Shown: positions 1-13,594 of the stretch, piece after piece
Position numbering within the stretch: position 1 is the stretch's first letter
Layout: every line of letters starts with the position of its first letter
Assembly (NCBI GenBank): GCA_019843655.1
Contig: JACDQD010000005.1
Location: forward strand, 533,271-597,270
Source: Lethocerus indicus
Lineage: Eukaryota > Arthropoda > Insecta > Hemiptera > Belostomatidae
Reading direction: 5' to 3'
DNA length: 64,000 nucleotides
The notes under the pieces: generated by a model
The model's database searches: none
Told to the model about the DNA's origin: nothing
The model's input: only the letters and a program-made list of their open reading frames with translations
Position numbers and translations under genes: made by a program

Positions 1-1290
1 CCTTCCCCTACCATCCTCCTACATTGGTGGGTGGGTGGGGGATTGATGGAAACATCCCTCATTTCCGGCGTTTACCCACCCCCGGACGTCCACCAAAACG
101 GGAAACGTTTTCGCCCCCTAAATTGGCTCGGGACGTGAATGGGAATTAGCAGTTTCCGTTACGGTGATGCGCACAGGTGTTATGCATACGCCGTCGACTT
201 AACAGTTGGACGAGCGGCTATTGTTACACTCTAAATTGGACCCATTTTCCGGTGTTCTGAACTCCTTTCCCCGGACGATTATCGAAGAAGCGCTCTTCTT
301 CACGCTCGGAAGAAGCGCGTTCCCCACGGGTTTCGAACCCGCCGGCGGCCCTATTCTGTTTTTTTTTACTGTCCGAGATGGTTCTCTCTCTGGGCCAGTG
401 GCGTTTAAGCCGTCCTGGTGGGGATGACGGATGGATTGGGATGAGGAGAAAGGCGGGAGTGGGACTTTGTGACTTAGTTGACTGTCGGGGTATGTTGAGG
501 TCATGGTGGATTGTATGGTTAGAAACATAAGCCCGGGGGGGGGGGAGCATTAAGGACGGTACTGGAAGGACTTTCGACTGGAATCTCTTCTTGGATGTTG
601 GATGTCTTGTGGTGAAACCCTACACAGTATCGCTTTGTCTACTGTCAGTTTGTTGCTCGAGGTCAATTTCGATGTACGTTCTAGTAACGGCCTTAAGAGT
701 CCAAATTGCCCGGTTTAAGTCGATTCTTTCGAGTCGTCTTCAGTTGCATTCCACAACTTTCTGCCGGTCTCCTAACGGGGACCCACAACGCCGGCGTATC
801 CCGCGCCCCATCCTGGAGCTGGGGTAGTCCTCCTCCAGCCCCCCTAGATTGATCCCGACGGTTAACAAACGACCGCTCCCTCGTGTCGAACCTCTATACA
901 TAAGGGCCGCCACCGCCGCCCCCGGGGGCCGGGGCAATAAATGGAAAAGGCTCGCCAGGACAGATTAGGCATTAATGACAGCCTGAGACCGGCACAATGG
1001 GGCCAGGGGCCGCCCCATTGTCCACGCCGCCGCCTCTCCCATATTATATATATAACTAGGCATTAGACAATCGGGGTGGCCTACGGGGGGGGGGGCGGAA
1101 AATGAAAAAGAGAAACGCGTCCTGTGAACATAAGGTCCTGTGCGAGAGACGCCTTTAATTACTGCCCCAGGCACCGCCAACGACACCCCCGTCCGGGGGA
1201 CCTGCCAATCAACCCCTGAACATAAAAAAATCGACCCATACACCCCCGCGTATTGTACCAGCAACGGGCGGTATTGTCTTCGACTAGTAT
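1..1290. other. No gene recognised
   Basis: Moderately GC-rich sequence with homopolymer G runs and no coding signal I trust. At 360-512 (minus) it carries a segment related to 36100-36215 (shared CGACCTCAACATACC and GGCTTAAACGCCAC). At about 690-745 it resembles 25190-25245 (TTAA-AGT-CAAATT and TTCGAGTCG). If CBFB continues leftwards this is intron. Confidence 0.5.
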
Positions 1291-1500
1291 AGGGGTGTCC
1301 CAAAATTAACGCAAGATTTGAATTTGCCACCATTCTCGCAGTAAAGTCGGCTCAACCCTAATAAAAAAAGACCAAATTTGACAGCCGATAGTTTAGGGTC
1401 GGTGGGCAAATGGAGGCGTTGTTACACGATAGAACAACCGGTGTTTTCATTGTCGAACAATATTTCGAAAATAATTAATACGATTCGAATCTTGAACGTA
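1291..1500. mobile_element. Tc1/mariner-superfamily relic
   Basis: Contains the end motif GTGTCCCAAAATTAACGCAA, then a block with GTGTTTTCATTGTCGAACAA whose reverse complement reads the transposase-like start IVEQYFE. The same two parts recur at 3128-3290 in a different arrangement. Interrupted and not coding now. Confidence 0.5.
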
Positions 1501-3127
1501 TATGGGACATTTCGGTCATCGACTTCTTCGGTGTCCTCTCCGACTGGACGTTTCCCAATTATTCTCGGTCGCGTCTTCGCCAAGCAATAATGAGAGATCT
1601 CCATCGAGCCGGTAAAAGGTTGAAACGAGGTGAAAGCGTAGTTCCTTCATTACCGACCCTGGATGGATTCCTTCTCCACTCTTCCTCCCGCCCTGGAGAA
1701 GACCACAAAACCGCAACCTCGAGAAACCCGTTACACCGCGGTCGCATTTCAACCGGGACCCACCCGACCGGACACCCCGACTACCCTCCAGTCGTCGAGA
1801 TATTATGCGTTATTATCATCTCTCGACCCTCTCCTCTGGAGAGATTGGCCGAAAGGGCGAGACAATTCACGACAGTTTTACGACTTCGTAAAAGAGTCGC
1901 AAAGTCATCAATTCGAGAAACACTGAGGACTCCCAGTGGTGCGGACAACCGAGAGTTTCAGAAATCTCCAGTTTCGAGCCAAATCCGGAGGTAGAATTAT
2001 CGTTTAAGACCAGCCTAAGCGTAATTTGGAGAAGGAAACGCGGCTTTACGCCAGTTTTGAGAGCAATACATTGGGGCTTTAGACCATTTTTAACCGCGAT
2101 TTTGATGTAGATCCCGGGTTTTAGACCAGTCCTAGAGACGTCTGGAGGTAGAAACGGGGTTTTGGACCTATAAAAAAAGTGTTCTTAGATCAGTTTCAGC
2201 GCAATTTGCAGTTGGAATGGGTAGTTTTAGACGAATTTTTAGCGTTATTTGGCTACAAGGGACGGTGCTGTAGACCGGTTTCCACTTACCTGAAGGTTTC
2301 GTTTGTAATTTCCGATCTATCGCGAATCAGAAACCGGTTCAGAAACTCCCCTCCCATCCCCCCCCCCTGGCCCCCCAATCCCTGCCGGGTATATTTATGA
2401 AGGGGATACAACTACCCTCTCCGCGGCGCTCTGTCTGTTGCTTTATTAGGGAGGAACGGACAGAAAGCTACCGACAATTTTACGCTTGCTTAAGCCTCTG
2501 TGCGTACGTGTACGATAGTGACGTGTTGAGTGGCGGCAACCCTCGCCCCTAAAATCCACTCGACGTGTGTCATGTGGGGTGTGTCTGTACGTGCGTGTGT
2601 GTGTGTAACGTAGTAACGACGACCCCCACCGTAACACAGGACAGGGAGGGATGATTGACAGGCGTAACACAGCTGTGTGTGTTACTGACGTCGCGTTACT
2701 AATGTTTTAATTGGCCGTTTAACAACTGGATTCCGGCCTACCTTTACTACTACCGAATTTCCCAGAATTTTACCTTTTTTCGGACCCTTCTCGTGGGGTT
2801 CGCTTCGTGGGGACCACCGGAAGAGCTCGTCGCGACTATCGGATAACTCAAATTCTTCATTGTGCAAAATTCAAATTTCCTAATCCAATGAAATATTTGT
2901 AATTCTTTTCGTGGATTCCGAACGGAAGAAGGGATTCGTACATAAAAAATACATAAAAAACTCCCGGTAGAAACGAGTAATACTGAGGGAAAAAACTAGC
3001 GTTTAGCAGGGATTGACCAAAAGCCATCCTGGATTTTCTCTTATTTGGAAATGGTTTTTCCTCTGTCCTACTGGGAAGCCGATTACCTTATTAAACACTG
3101 TGCAAAATTCAAATTTTCTTTGCATAG
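1500..3127. other. No gene recognised
   Basis: Mixed sequence. Between about 1985 and 2280 there are weak degenerate repeats of a GGTTTTAGACC-like phrase, reminiscent of the minisatellite at 8.2 kb. No exon was supported. Confidence 0.4.
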
Positions 3128-3300
3128 AGTGTCCCAAAATTAACGCAAGATTCGAATCGAACTGTGTTGGCCGCCAAAATTTCATTATTTTCGAAATATT
3201 GTTCGACAATGAAAACACCGGTTGTTATATCGTTTAACGCCCCCATTTGTTGTAGTAACCCAAAATTACCGGATGTAAAATGGTTTTTTTTTAATAGCGT
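3128..3300 (-). mobile_element. Tc1/mariner-superfamily relic with transposase N-terminal fragment
   Basis: Read on the minus strand this encodes ALNDITTGVFIVEQYFENNE followed by ILAANTVRFES, which resembles the start of insect mariner-like transposases of the DUF4817 helix-turn-helix type. The end motif GTGTCCCAAAATTAACGC lies at 3129. No catalytic DDE/D part is present. A third copy of the end motif lies at 12748. Confidence 0.6.
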
Positions 3301-3339
3301 TTCCAACTTTATTTTGTGACACCCTTTATATAAGTTTTT

Positions 3340-3484
3340 CTGTGCCCGTCGCTAGACCGGGGCGTTTCGGCCGTTCGCCATCTTCAGTAGCGGTGTTGTT
3401 GTTGTTGTTGTCAGTCACTTTTTGGGCCAACAAAGAGGCCGAAACCGGTCTATAGCGAAAGAAAGGCCGAAACGGCGAGAGGAG
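3340..3484. mobile_element. GC-rich palindromic MITE copy
   Basis: Left arm GCTAGACCGGGGCGTTTCGG, then GCCATCTTCAGTAGCGG and a (GTT)n run; right arm GGCCGAAACCGGTCTATAGC. The arms are inverted repeats of the family core. No coding capacity. Confidence 0.75.
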
Positions 3485-3829
3485 ACAACAGAAACAGCAT
3501 AGGAATACGTTTTCGAAATATTTTCAAAATCGTAAAAATGAATCCTCCGCCAACCCTCCATAAAGGATGGTTACCTAACGGCCGCCCTAAGGGTGGCTTG
3601 AATACCTACCGCATTTCGTACCCTCCATCAGACCAAGAGGAAGAGGAGATATTCATAGAGCTATTATTCGAAAGGTCGAGTAGAACAAATTGAGTTTTGA
3701 CCGATTTCTGACCGGGGGCGCACGCCCAGACCGTGGCGAATGACCGAGTGGCAGCAGCGTCACTAATAGTACTCAATCCTAGTACGGACTCTCCAGACTA
3801 CAGCCGTCTAAATAGGCCCACCCGGGGAG

Positions 3830-6800
3830 AACTCACTTTGGTACACTTGTGGGTGGAATATGGGATCGATCTGAGAAAATTTTCGAAAAACCTAAATTTT
3901 CGATTTTCGACCCGCCGTTTCAGGGGCAAGTGTAACTCACTTGGTACACTTGTGGGTGGAATATGGGATCGATCTGAGAAAATTTTCGAAAACCTAAATT
4001 TTCGATTTTCAAGCCGCTGTTTCATGGGCAAGTGTAACCAATTTCGGTACACTTGTGGGTGGAATATGGGATCGATCTGAGAAAATTTTCGAAAAACCTA
4101 AATTTTCGATTTTCGACCCGCCGTTTCAGGGGCAAGTGTAACTCACTTTGGTACACTTGTGGGTGGAATATGGGATCGATCTGAGAAAATTTTCGAAAAA
4201 CCTAAATTTTCGATTTTCGACCCGCCGTTTCAGGGGCAAGTGTAACTCACTTCGGTACACTTGTGGGTGGAATATGGGATCGATCTGAGAAAATTTTCGA
4301 AAAACCTAAATTTTCGATTTTCGACCCGCCGTTTCAGGGGCAAGTGTAACTCACTTTGGTACACTTGTGGGTGGAATATGGGATCGATCTGAGAAAATTT
4401 TCGAAAAACCTAAATTTTCGATTTTCGACCCGCCGTTTCAGGGGCAAGTGTAACTCACTTTGGTACACTTGTGGGTGGAATATGGGATCGATCTGAGAAA
4501 ATTTTCGAAAAACCTAAATTTTCGATTTTCGACCCGCCGTTTCAGGGGCAAGTGTAACTCACTTTGGTACACTTGTGGGTGGAATATGGGATCGATCTGA
4601 GAAAATTTTCGAAAAACCTAAATTTTCGATTTTCGACCCGCCGTTTCAGGGGCAAGTGTAACTCACTTTGGTACACTTGTGGGTGGAATATGGGATCGAT
4701 CTGAGAAAATTTTCGAAAACCTAAATTTTCGATTTCCAGGGACCCGTTGTTTCAGGGGCAAGTGTAACTCACTTTGGTACACTTGTGGGTGGAATATGGG
4801 ATCGATCTGAGAAAATTTTCGAAAAACCTAAATTTTCGATTTTCGACCCGCCGTTTCAGGGGCAAGTGTAACTCACTTTGGTACACTTGTGGGTGGAATA
4901 TGGGATCGATCTGAGAAAATTTTCGAAAAACCTAAATTTTCGATTTTCGACCCGCCGTTTCAGGGGCAAGTGTAACTCACTTTGGTACACTTGTGGGTGG
5001 AATATGGGATCGATCTGAGAAAATTTTCGAAAAACCTAAATTTTCGATTTTCGACCCGCCGTTTCAGGGGCAAGTGTAACTCACTTTGGTACACTTGTGG
5101 GTGGAATATGGGATCGATCTGAGAAAATTTTCGAAAAACCTAAATTTTCGATTTTCGACCCGCCGTTTCAGGGGCAAGTGTAACTCACTTTGGTACACTT
5201 GTGGGTGGAATATGGGATCGATCTGAGAAAATTTTCGAAAAACCTAAATTTTCGATTTTCGACCCGCCGTTTCAGGGGCAAGTGTAACTCACTTTGGTAC
5301 ACTTGTGGGTGGAATATGGGATCGATCTGAGAAAATTTTCGAAAAACCTAAATTTTCGATTTTCGACCCGCCGTTTCAGGGCAAGTGTAACTCACTTTGG
5401 TACACTTGTGGGTGGAATATGGGATCGATCTGAGAAAATTTTCGAAAACCTAAATTTTCGATTTTCGACCCGCCGTTTCAGGGGCAAGTGTAACTCACTT
5501 TGGTACACTTGTGGGTGGAATATGGGATCGATCTGAGAAAATTTTCGAAAAACCTAAATTTTCGATTTTCGACCCGCCGTTTCAGGGGCAAGTGTAACTC
5601 ACTTTGGTACACTTGTGGGTGGAATATGGGATCGATCTGAGAAAATTTTCGAAAAACCTAAATTTTCGATTTTCGACCCGCCGTTTCAGGGGCAAGTGTA
5701 ACTCACTTTGGTACACTTGTGGGTGGAATATGGGATCGATCTGAGAAAATTTTCGAAAAACCTAAATTTTCGATTTTCGACCCGCCGTTTCAGGGGCAAG
5801 TGTAACTCACTTTGGTACACTTGTGGGTGGAATATGGGATCGATCTGAGAAAATTTTCGAAAACCTAAATTTTCGATTTTCGACCCGCCGTTTCAGGGGC
5901 AAGTGTAACTCACTTTGGTACACTTGTGGGTGGAATATGGGATCGATCTGAGAAAATTTTCGAAAAACCTAAATTTTCGATTTTCGACCCGCCGTTTCAG
6001 GGGCAAGTGTAACTCACTTTGGTACACTTGTGGGTGGAATATGGGATCGATCTGAGAAAATTTTCGAAAACCTAAATTTTCGATTTTCGACCCGCCGTTT
6101 CAGGGGCAAGTGTAACTCACTTTGGTACACTTGTGGGTGGAATATGGGATCGATCTGAGAAAATTTTCGAAAAACCTAAATTTTCGATTTTCGACCCGCC
6201 GTTTCAGGGGCAAGTGTAACTCACTTTGGTACACTTGTGGGTGGAATATGGGATCGATCTGAGAAAATTTTCGAAAAACCTAAATTTTCGATTTTCGACC
6301 CGCCGTTTCAGGGCAAGTGTAACTCACTTTGGTACACTTGTGGGTGGAATATGGGATCGATCTGAGAAAATTTTCGAAAAACCTAAATTTTCGATTTTCG
6401 ACCCGCCGTTTCAGGGGCAAGTGTAACTCACTTTGGTACACTTGTGGGTGGAATATGGGATCGATCTGAGAAAATTTTCGAAAACCTAAATTTTCGATTT
6501 TCGACCCGCCGTTTCAGGGGCAAGTGTAACTCACTTTGGTACACTTGTGGGTGGAATATGGGATCGATCTGAGAAAATTTTCGAAAAACCTAAATTTTCG
6601 ATTTTCGACCCGCCGTTTCAGGGGCAAGTGTAACTCACTTTGGTACACTTGTGGGTGGAATATGGGATCGATCTGAGAAAATTTTCGAAAAACCTAAATT
6701 TTCGATTTTCGACCCGCCGTTTCAGGGGCAAGTGTAACTCACTTTGGTACACTTGTGGGTGGAATATGGGATCGATCTGAGAAAATTTTCGAAAAACCTA

Positions 6801-7092
6801 AATTTTCGATTTTCGACCCGCCGTTTCAGGGGCAAGTGTAACTCACTTTGGTACACTTGTGGGTGGAATATGGGATCGATCTGAGAAAATTTTCGAAAAC
6901 CTAAATTTTCGATTTTCGACCCGCCGTTTCAGGGCAAGTGTAACTCACTTTGGTACACTTGTGGGTGGAATATGGGATCGATCTGAGAAAATTTTCGAAA
7001 AACCTAAATTTTCGATTTTCGACCCGCCGTTTCAGGGGCAAGTGTAACTCACTTTGGTACACTTGTGGGTGGAATATGGGATCGAACTGGGA
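3830..7092. repeat. 104-bp satellite array, about 31 units
   Basis: Direct head-to-tail repeat with the phrase GGTACACTTGTGGGTGGAAT in each unit. The first and last such phrases start at 3840 and 7056, 3216 bases apart: 31 periods of 104 minus eight single-base losses. Units are nearly identical across the middle; the first two and one at about 4730 are more diverged. Each unit has short inverted parts (TACACTTG and CAAGTGTA). Open frames here are repeat artefacts because 104 is not a multiple of three. Confidence 0.97.
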
Positions 7093-8140
7093 AAATTGCA
7101 AATCGTTTTACTCTCCGCTCACACTTGAGCTCTATTCTTAAGGATAGTTCAAATTATAAGAAATATACGGGGGGTCAGATATTTGCATTGCATGTTGTAA
7201 AGGTAGGATTAAAACGCTTTAAAGGGCCCCCTACTCTAGGTAAAGGGAAAGGTAAAACTTGGCCCTTGCCCAACAAATCCTCTAGAGAAGATTCCCTCAG
7301 GAGTCCGTGCACTCTTTATTAGGTCCCATATTGTCAGGTCTGATATTCACCTGCCAGGTTTTGGAAAAAAAAAAAAAAATCCTCCAGCGGAGGATCTTGA
7401 GAAGGAAACGGCAGAGGGATAATCCCGCTTTAGGAAAATTCCGCTCTACAAGAAACCCCTAAATTAGCTTAAGCCTCGCATTGAGGATTATTCGCCGGGT
7501 ATTATCAGATATGAAATCTACAAGAACTTGAGGAAACGGAGTTCTCGGAAAAATCCCGTTTCCTGTACCCAATTTTTTTTTTTTTTTTATTGTAGACCGG
7601 GTCTCAGTTCATAAAACCTGTCTATAATCTCGACGCCGACAGCCTTGGAATATTTACTGAGTAAAATGTTCTGTAGACGATCCGAAATTTTATTGCAATT
7701 TTTAATGCTATGCTAAAAACTAAATTGTCAACTTGGAAACTGTTAGAGGAGGAAGACTGCTTATAATAGCCTAATAATAGTACCTCCGTAAAAGAAAAAA
7801 AGCTTCTGTACTTCACGCGGCCTTTAAAGGTCTTTAAACAAAGATTTATTAGTGGATAATCGGCAATAAATAAGTGGTATTCAAATGGGCCCCGCTATAA
7901 GGAAAATAAGTTGGGGGGCGGAGGGGGGGGGGCGAAAATGTCTCATTAAAACGACTGTCCGTGCAGTTCAAGTTGAAATGGTAATTTAAACAAGTCATTT
8001 ATCGAATACTGAAGACGGAAAGAAAAAAGTGCTATCTTTACGACGTCCTCGACGAGACGGAAAAGAATGAACCGGTTACCAGTCAACATTAACGTTACGT
8101 TGCATAGCGATTAACAGGAATTAAATAATTTAAAATTATC
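7093..8140. other. No gene recognised
   Basis: Mixed sequence after the satellite, with A and T homopolymers (7364-7379, 7572-7588) and a G run near 7920. No exon or known repeat was recognised. Confidence 0.5.
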
Positions 8141-8219
8141 GAATGAAATACCTTCTGATCTTTATACAATTTTACGAAATTTTTCACTTTTGTGGCACAC
8201 TTCGGATGTACTGGTCTAA

Positions 8220-9010
8220 TTTGGACACGAAAATGGCCCCAAAAATACGGTTTTTACGCCCAAAAATTGGGATTTCAGAAGCAAAAATGCGGTTTTTAGG
8301 CCCAAAAATGAGGTTTCAAGACGGAAAAAAGGCCCAAAAATACGATTTTTAGGCCTAAAAATGGGGTTTTCAGACGCAAAACTGCGGTTTCTAGACGCAA
8401 AAATGCGGTTTTTAGGCCCAAAATGGCGTTTTCTGACACAAAAATGGCCACAAAATGCGGTTTTTAGGCCCAAAAATGAGGTTTCAAGACGGAAAAAAGG
8501 CCCAAAAATACGGTTTTTAGGCCTAAAAATGGGGTTTTCAGACGCAAAAATTGCCCAAAAATTGAGTTTTTAGACGCAAAAAGGGCCAAAAAATACCGCT
8601 TTTAGGCACAAAAATGGGGGTTTTAGACCAAAAATGCGGTTTGTAGGCCCAAAAATGGGGTTTTCAGATGCAAAAACGCGGTTTACAGGCCCAAAAGTCA
8701 GGTTTCAAGACGCAAAAAAGGCCCAAAAATACGGTTTTTAGGCCTGAAAATGAGGTTTTCAGACGCAAAAATACGGTTTTTAGGCCCAAAAATGGGGTCT
8801 TTAGGCCCAAAAACGATGTTTTTAGTAAAAAAAATGGCCCAAGAATGGTGTTTTTAGACACAAAAATGCGGTTTGTAGGCCCAAAAATGAGATTTTTGGT
8901 GACACAAAAATGGCCCACAAATGTGGTTTTCGGGCCCAGAAATGAGGCTTTTAAGACGCGAAAATGGCTCAAAAATGCGGATTTCGGGCCCAAAAATGGG
9001 CCACTTGGAC
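8220..9010. repeat. Degenerate minisatellite, GGTTTTTAGGCCCAAAAATG type
   Basis: Irregular 20-25 bp direct repeats of AAAAATGCGGTTTTTAGGCC and variants (CAGACGCAAAAATG, AAAAAAGGCCCAAAAATACG). Unit order varies, giving partly open frames rich in Phe, Leu and Lys that are not genes. The array ends about 25 bp before a GC-rich MITE (9036). Confidence 0.9.
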
Positions 9011-9035
9011 AAAACATCCAAAGTGAATAACACAC

Positions 9036-9450
9036 TCGGTTCGGTCTTTCGCTAGACCGGTTTTTGGTTGGCCGCTCGGCCGTCTTCAGTAGCGGCGTTG
9101 TGTTGTTAGTCACTTTGGGCGACGGAGCGGCCGAAACCGGTCTGGAAAAGAGAAATCTACGCTAGAGTCGGGGGCAATTTCGCATTTTCAGCGCGTTTTC
9201 CCCGAGAAAATACATTCTCCGAACCGCAGTTTCGTGGAGTTTCCGGTCTCGCTCGGTTCGATCTTTTTCTAGACCGGTTTCGGCTGCACGTGAATGTATG
9301 TAACAGTGGGCAGTGAGGATGGACGAATCGGGAAAAACATCCAAAGTGCCGACACAGCGCGACTGAAGATGGCGGGCGGCCGAAAAAGGTCCGTCGCGGA
9401 CCACAAAAAAGGTATATCAAACTACTCCCGACATCCGCGGTCGGTCGTCT
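9036..9450. mobile_element. Two GC-rich palindromic MITE copies
   Basis: Copy one (9036-9150) has TCTTTCGCTAGACCGG, GCCGTCTTCAGTAGCGG and the return arm GCGGCCGAAACCGGTC. Copy two (9250-9425) has TCTAGACCGGTTTCGGC, ACAGTGGGCAGTGAGGATGG, CGACTGAAGATGG and the outer end GGACCACAAAAAAGGTAT. Confidence 0.7.
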
Positions 9451-10189
9451 GGAATCGAACCAATTCTTGTGTGTTACGCGCTAAAATCGAAAAAAAACAA
9501 AAAAAAACACGAATAATCCCCCGTAATAATATTCTTGGACGGGGCCACCCGTTCAATGTCCTTCGTCCTCAACCCTCCAATCCGATATTGAGGGCCCCAA
9601 TTTACCATTGTTTACGGCGATGTTCGGCCCCCCACTAATTGGGGCGACACGGAAGAATTCATTCAGTCCCTCTCCTTCCTTCCTTCCTTCCTTCCTCCGC
9701 CTCTTCCTTTCTCTTCCTACGGGAGTTTTTAATTGGCGACGCGTGTCCGGCACGTGTTCAGTGTGTGTTGTCCCGCCGGTTTCGCAGTATTATTCATAAT
9801 GTCACCTGATTCATCGCCGACGAACGATGAATAGAGGAGACTCAGCCGTTCGAATGGCAACCCATTGTACCCCTCGGCCTTTCATTATTTATTTATTATT
9901 CCCCCATTATTCCGCTGTCGGTCCCGTATCGCCCCCGCGGGCTTACTGAACCAGCGCTCTGTCTGTTACGTTAAATAATAAATTATTGAGAAAAGCGATT
10001 ACTATTTTAAATAAAAACCCTCTCTCTGGATGAACACAGTCGTAGAAACGAATTATATATTATTCAATTTTTTCTGAACCGAAATTACAACGCCGAGCTC
10101 CGCCACGTGTCAGTCACCGGTGAGTGACAGTGTAAAATACGATATAGAACTATAAAATTTACATTTTGAATATTGATATAATATTGAAT

Positions 10190-11540
10190 ATAATTTGGTC
10201 CAAAAAATATTTACATTTCGAATAAGTGAACATATTTTGAAGCCTTCTAGAAACAATCTTGGACAATATTCGGGGCCTTTTGATGAGGTCTATGTTTTGA
10301 ACAAGTAATGTTGTTGTTTTCAGACGAAAAAATTGCCCAAAAATGGGGTTTTTAGACCCAAAAATGCTGTTTGTAGCCTCAAAAATTATACTTTTACACA
10401 AAAATGGCCAAAAATGCGGGTTTTAGGCCCGAAAATGGTGTTGTTGGTCCAAGAAAATTTACATTTCGAATAAGTGAACATATTTTGAAGCCTTCTAGAA
10501 ACAATTCCGATAAATATTCGGGGCCTTTTGATGAGGTCTAAGTTTTGAATAAGTAATTTTGTTTTCAGACGCAAAAATTGCCCAAAAATGGGGTTTTTAG
10601 ACGCAAAAAAGGCCCAAAAATACGGTTTTTAGGCCCAAAAATGCGGGTTTTAGGCCCAAAAATGGTGTTGTTAGTCCAAAGAAAATTTACATTTTGAATA
10701 AGTGAACATATTTTCAAGCCTTCTAGAAACAATTCCGGAAAATATTCGGGGCGTTTTGATGAGGTCTATGTTTTGAACAAGGAATGTTGTTGTTTTCAGA
10801 CGCAGAAATTGCCCAAAAATGGGGTTTTTAGACGCAAAAAAGGCCCAAAAATACGGTTTTTAGGTCCAATAAATGGGGTTTAGACCCAATAATGCGGTTT
10901 GTAGGCCCAAAAATGAGGTTTTTTTGTGACACAAAAATGGCTCAAAAATGCGGTTTTTAGACCCAAAATGGGTTTTTCAGATGCAAAAACGCGGTTCTCA
11001 GGCCAAAAATGAGGTTTCAAGAGGCGAAAAAGACCCAAAAAACCGTTTTGTAGCCCCAAAAATGATGTTTTTACACAAAAATGGCCCAAAAACGCGGGTT
11101 TTAAGACCGAAAATGGTGTTGTTGGTCCAAAAAAAAAATTTACATTTTGAATAAGTGAACATATTTTGAAGCCTTCTAGAAACAATTCCGATAAATATTC
11201 GGGGCGTTTTGATGAGGTCTGTGTTTTGAACAAGGAATGTTGTTGTTTTCAGACGCAACAAAGGCCCAAAAATACGGTTTTCAGACCCAAAAATGCGGTT
11301 TGTAGCCCCAAAAATGATGTTTTTACACAAAAATGGGGTTTTTAGACGCGACAAAGGCCCGAAAATACGGTTTTCAGACCTAAAAATGCGGTTTGTAGCC
11401 CCAAAAATGGCCCAAAAATGCCGGTTTTAGGACCAAAAATGGTGTTTTGGGTCCAAAAATAAGTGAACATATATTGAAGCCTTCTAGAAACAATTCCGGA
11501 CAATATTCTCGGGGCCTTTTGATGAGTATTTTTCTTTCAA
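10190..11540. repeat. Higher-order array combining the minisatellite with a conserved 100-bp segment
   Basis: The 20-25 bp minisatellite of 8.2 kb alternates with a segment containing GAATAAGTGAACATATTTTG, GAAGCCTTCTAGAAACAAT and TTTTGATGAGGTCT. That segment starts near 10199, 10447, 10678, 11127 and 11455. This makes a composite repeat of roughly 230-450 bp in five copies. Confidence 0.9.
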
Positions 11541-11544
11541 TGGA

Positions 11545-12626
11545 CAGTTCAAGACATAAAAACAAATCGTACTTTTAATGTTGAAGGGACTGAACTAGTA
11601 AATTTTTGATCCCAAACCGAGTTACACAAGAAAATTTTAGAAAATAGAAAATACTCTTCGGGATAACTCGAAAATTGTTGAGAGAAACACAAAGCAGTAA
11701 AGAGTCACGCTTACATTGTGAAAATTGAATTGGGCTTAAGGGCTTAACGGCCGACTGTTCCAAAGTACCCTTTCTCTTGTGAAGGGTTGGAGTGGGGTTG
11801 GTGGGGGTGGTGGGTGGTGGGCGATATATCGCTTCAGAAAATATCCTCGTAGGAGGCTTAAAAAAAAAAATATTAAGAGAGAGAAAGAGAGAAAAAAAAA
11901 TTCCCCGATAAAAGATTGTATTTCTCGACGGGAAGGATATATAACCGCTACCGGTTTCGGGGTTTTTGCGGTCTCTTGACCAGGATATCTTCTGGGACGC
12001 GACCGCACGGTGGGGGAAGAAAAAATACAAAACCGCATTTTTTTTTTCTTTACCCATTTCGCCGGCCGAGCGTGGAAAATATTCAGCGTTCATGTAATAT
12101 AATTTCATATTCGAATAGTTGTTAAATAATTGAAATTAACATTATAATTATAATCTCTGGCAAAGGGCACGGGAAAGCTTCTGGGGCGTAAGGATATTTT
12201 CATTGAAGAATTTTCATATTTAATTAAAAGGAAAATTCGCACGAAAAATGGTGTTCTCCGGACGCCGTCAAAAACCGGAAAATCTAGACCAAAAACCTAG
12301 AGCTTTTTAAAAATAAATGAATAAAATTTAAAGAGCCAAATGGGGGGTGGAGGGATGGGGGGGCGGCCAGAGTTAATGGCACTCGCTAATAGTGCTATTA
12401 TTAGTACAGCGATTATTTTCTATTTTACAGTAGAAAAAAGGAAAAAAAAATTTTACACGAATACACAAAAAGTACGGGTCTTATAAATTTTAAGCATATC
12501 TAAGTCTGTTCATGTCAATTCGGATGTCCGTACACAGTAGTAGTGATGGTGCAAATTATCTTTTATGTACAACAAAAAAATTTACAAAATTACTATTATT
12601 ATTAATTTTGAATTCCCATTCATCTT

Positions 12627-12682
<56 letters not shown>

Positions 12683-13590
12683 TACATTGTCGAGTCCTAA
12701 AACTTTAGTTGAGTAGAACTTGAATGAGTAGAAAATATATAGGTGTGGTCCCAAAATTGACGCAAGATTTGAATCGAACTTTGTGGCCGCCAAACTTTCG
12801 TTATTTTTTAAATATTTTCCATTTCTATTAACCCTAAACTAAGGGCTGTCTAATGGTATTTTTTTTTTAAGGGTTGCCTACTCTACTCTTGCGCTAATTT
12901 CGGGTACACCCCGGACACGCCGTTGGACTGGTAAAGCGGCTTGTCCGAAAAAACACCTTTTCGAAAAGGGGGATGAAGGGGGGGATGTGTACATTTTCAA
13001 TTTCCTGCCCAAGTATAGCAGAGCCAGCTATAGCTGTATAATCTGTCAAATAGGATCTACTACCCCCCCAATTATCAGGAGGGTACTCAGAGCTACCCGC
13101 CATTGTAGGGTTTGTGTACCTTGAAATCCGATAGGGGGATGGTATCCAACAACCATCGAGAATATTCGTTACGCCTAATATACAAAGAGAGAGAGAGTAC
13201 TACACACGCTATGTATAATAATACAAAATACCTTCTTTTTTTCTCTCTCTCTCTCTTCTTACTGAGGGGTGGACTTAGAGGGGTGGATTATAATGGGATA
13301 CAGTATATATGACGTCATTCCCCCCCCCGTCGAGGGAGGGCTTGAAGGGAGTGTCCCGGTAGCTAACAATTTCATACCAACCCCTCTCTCTCTCTCTTGA
13401 AGGGAGGAAATTACAATAATAATATCAACCCCCTCCAAAGAATAGGGGAGTGACCCCCACCCCCCACCCCTAAAGGCCAGGGGGAGGGCCGTATCGATTC
13501 CCCGAGGACGCCATTTTCGAGGGGCGCCATTTTAATGCCTTCCAGGCGAAACCGGGTCTACTGGAAGTCCCGAAATTCATGACGGAACGA
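11545..13590. other. No gene recognised; AT microsatellite and mariner end inside
   Basis: AT-rich, with a (TA)n run at 12629-12675, a relic of the CCCAAAATTGACGCAAGATT mariner end at 12750 and CT/GA-rich runs (13180-13260, 13385-13400). No exon was supported. Confidence 0.5.
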
Positions 13591-13594
13591 ACGG

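Noticed and set aside
5294..7141. Frames MVHLWVEYGIDLRKFSKNLN and similar
   Set aside because: They are translations of the 104-bp satellite, which changes frame each unit and repeats identically; not genes.
8216..9113. Phe/Leu-rich frames in the 8-9-kb region
   Set aside because: Low-complexity minisatellite read in both directions.
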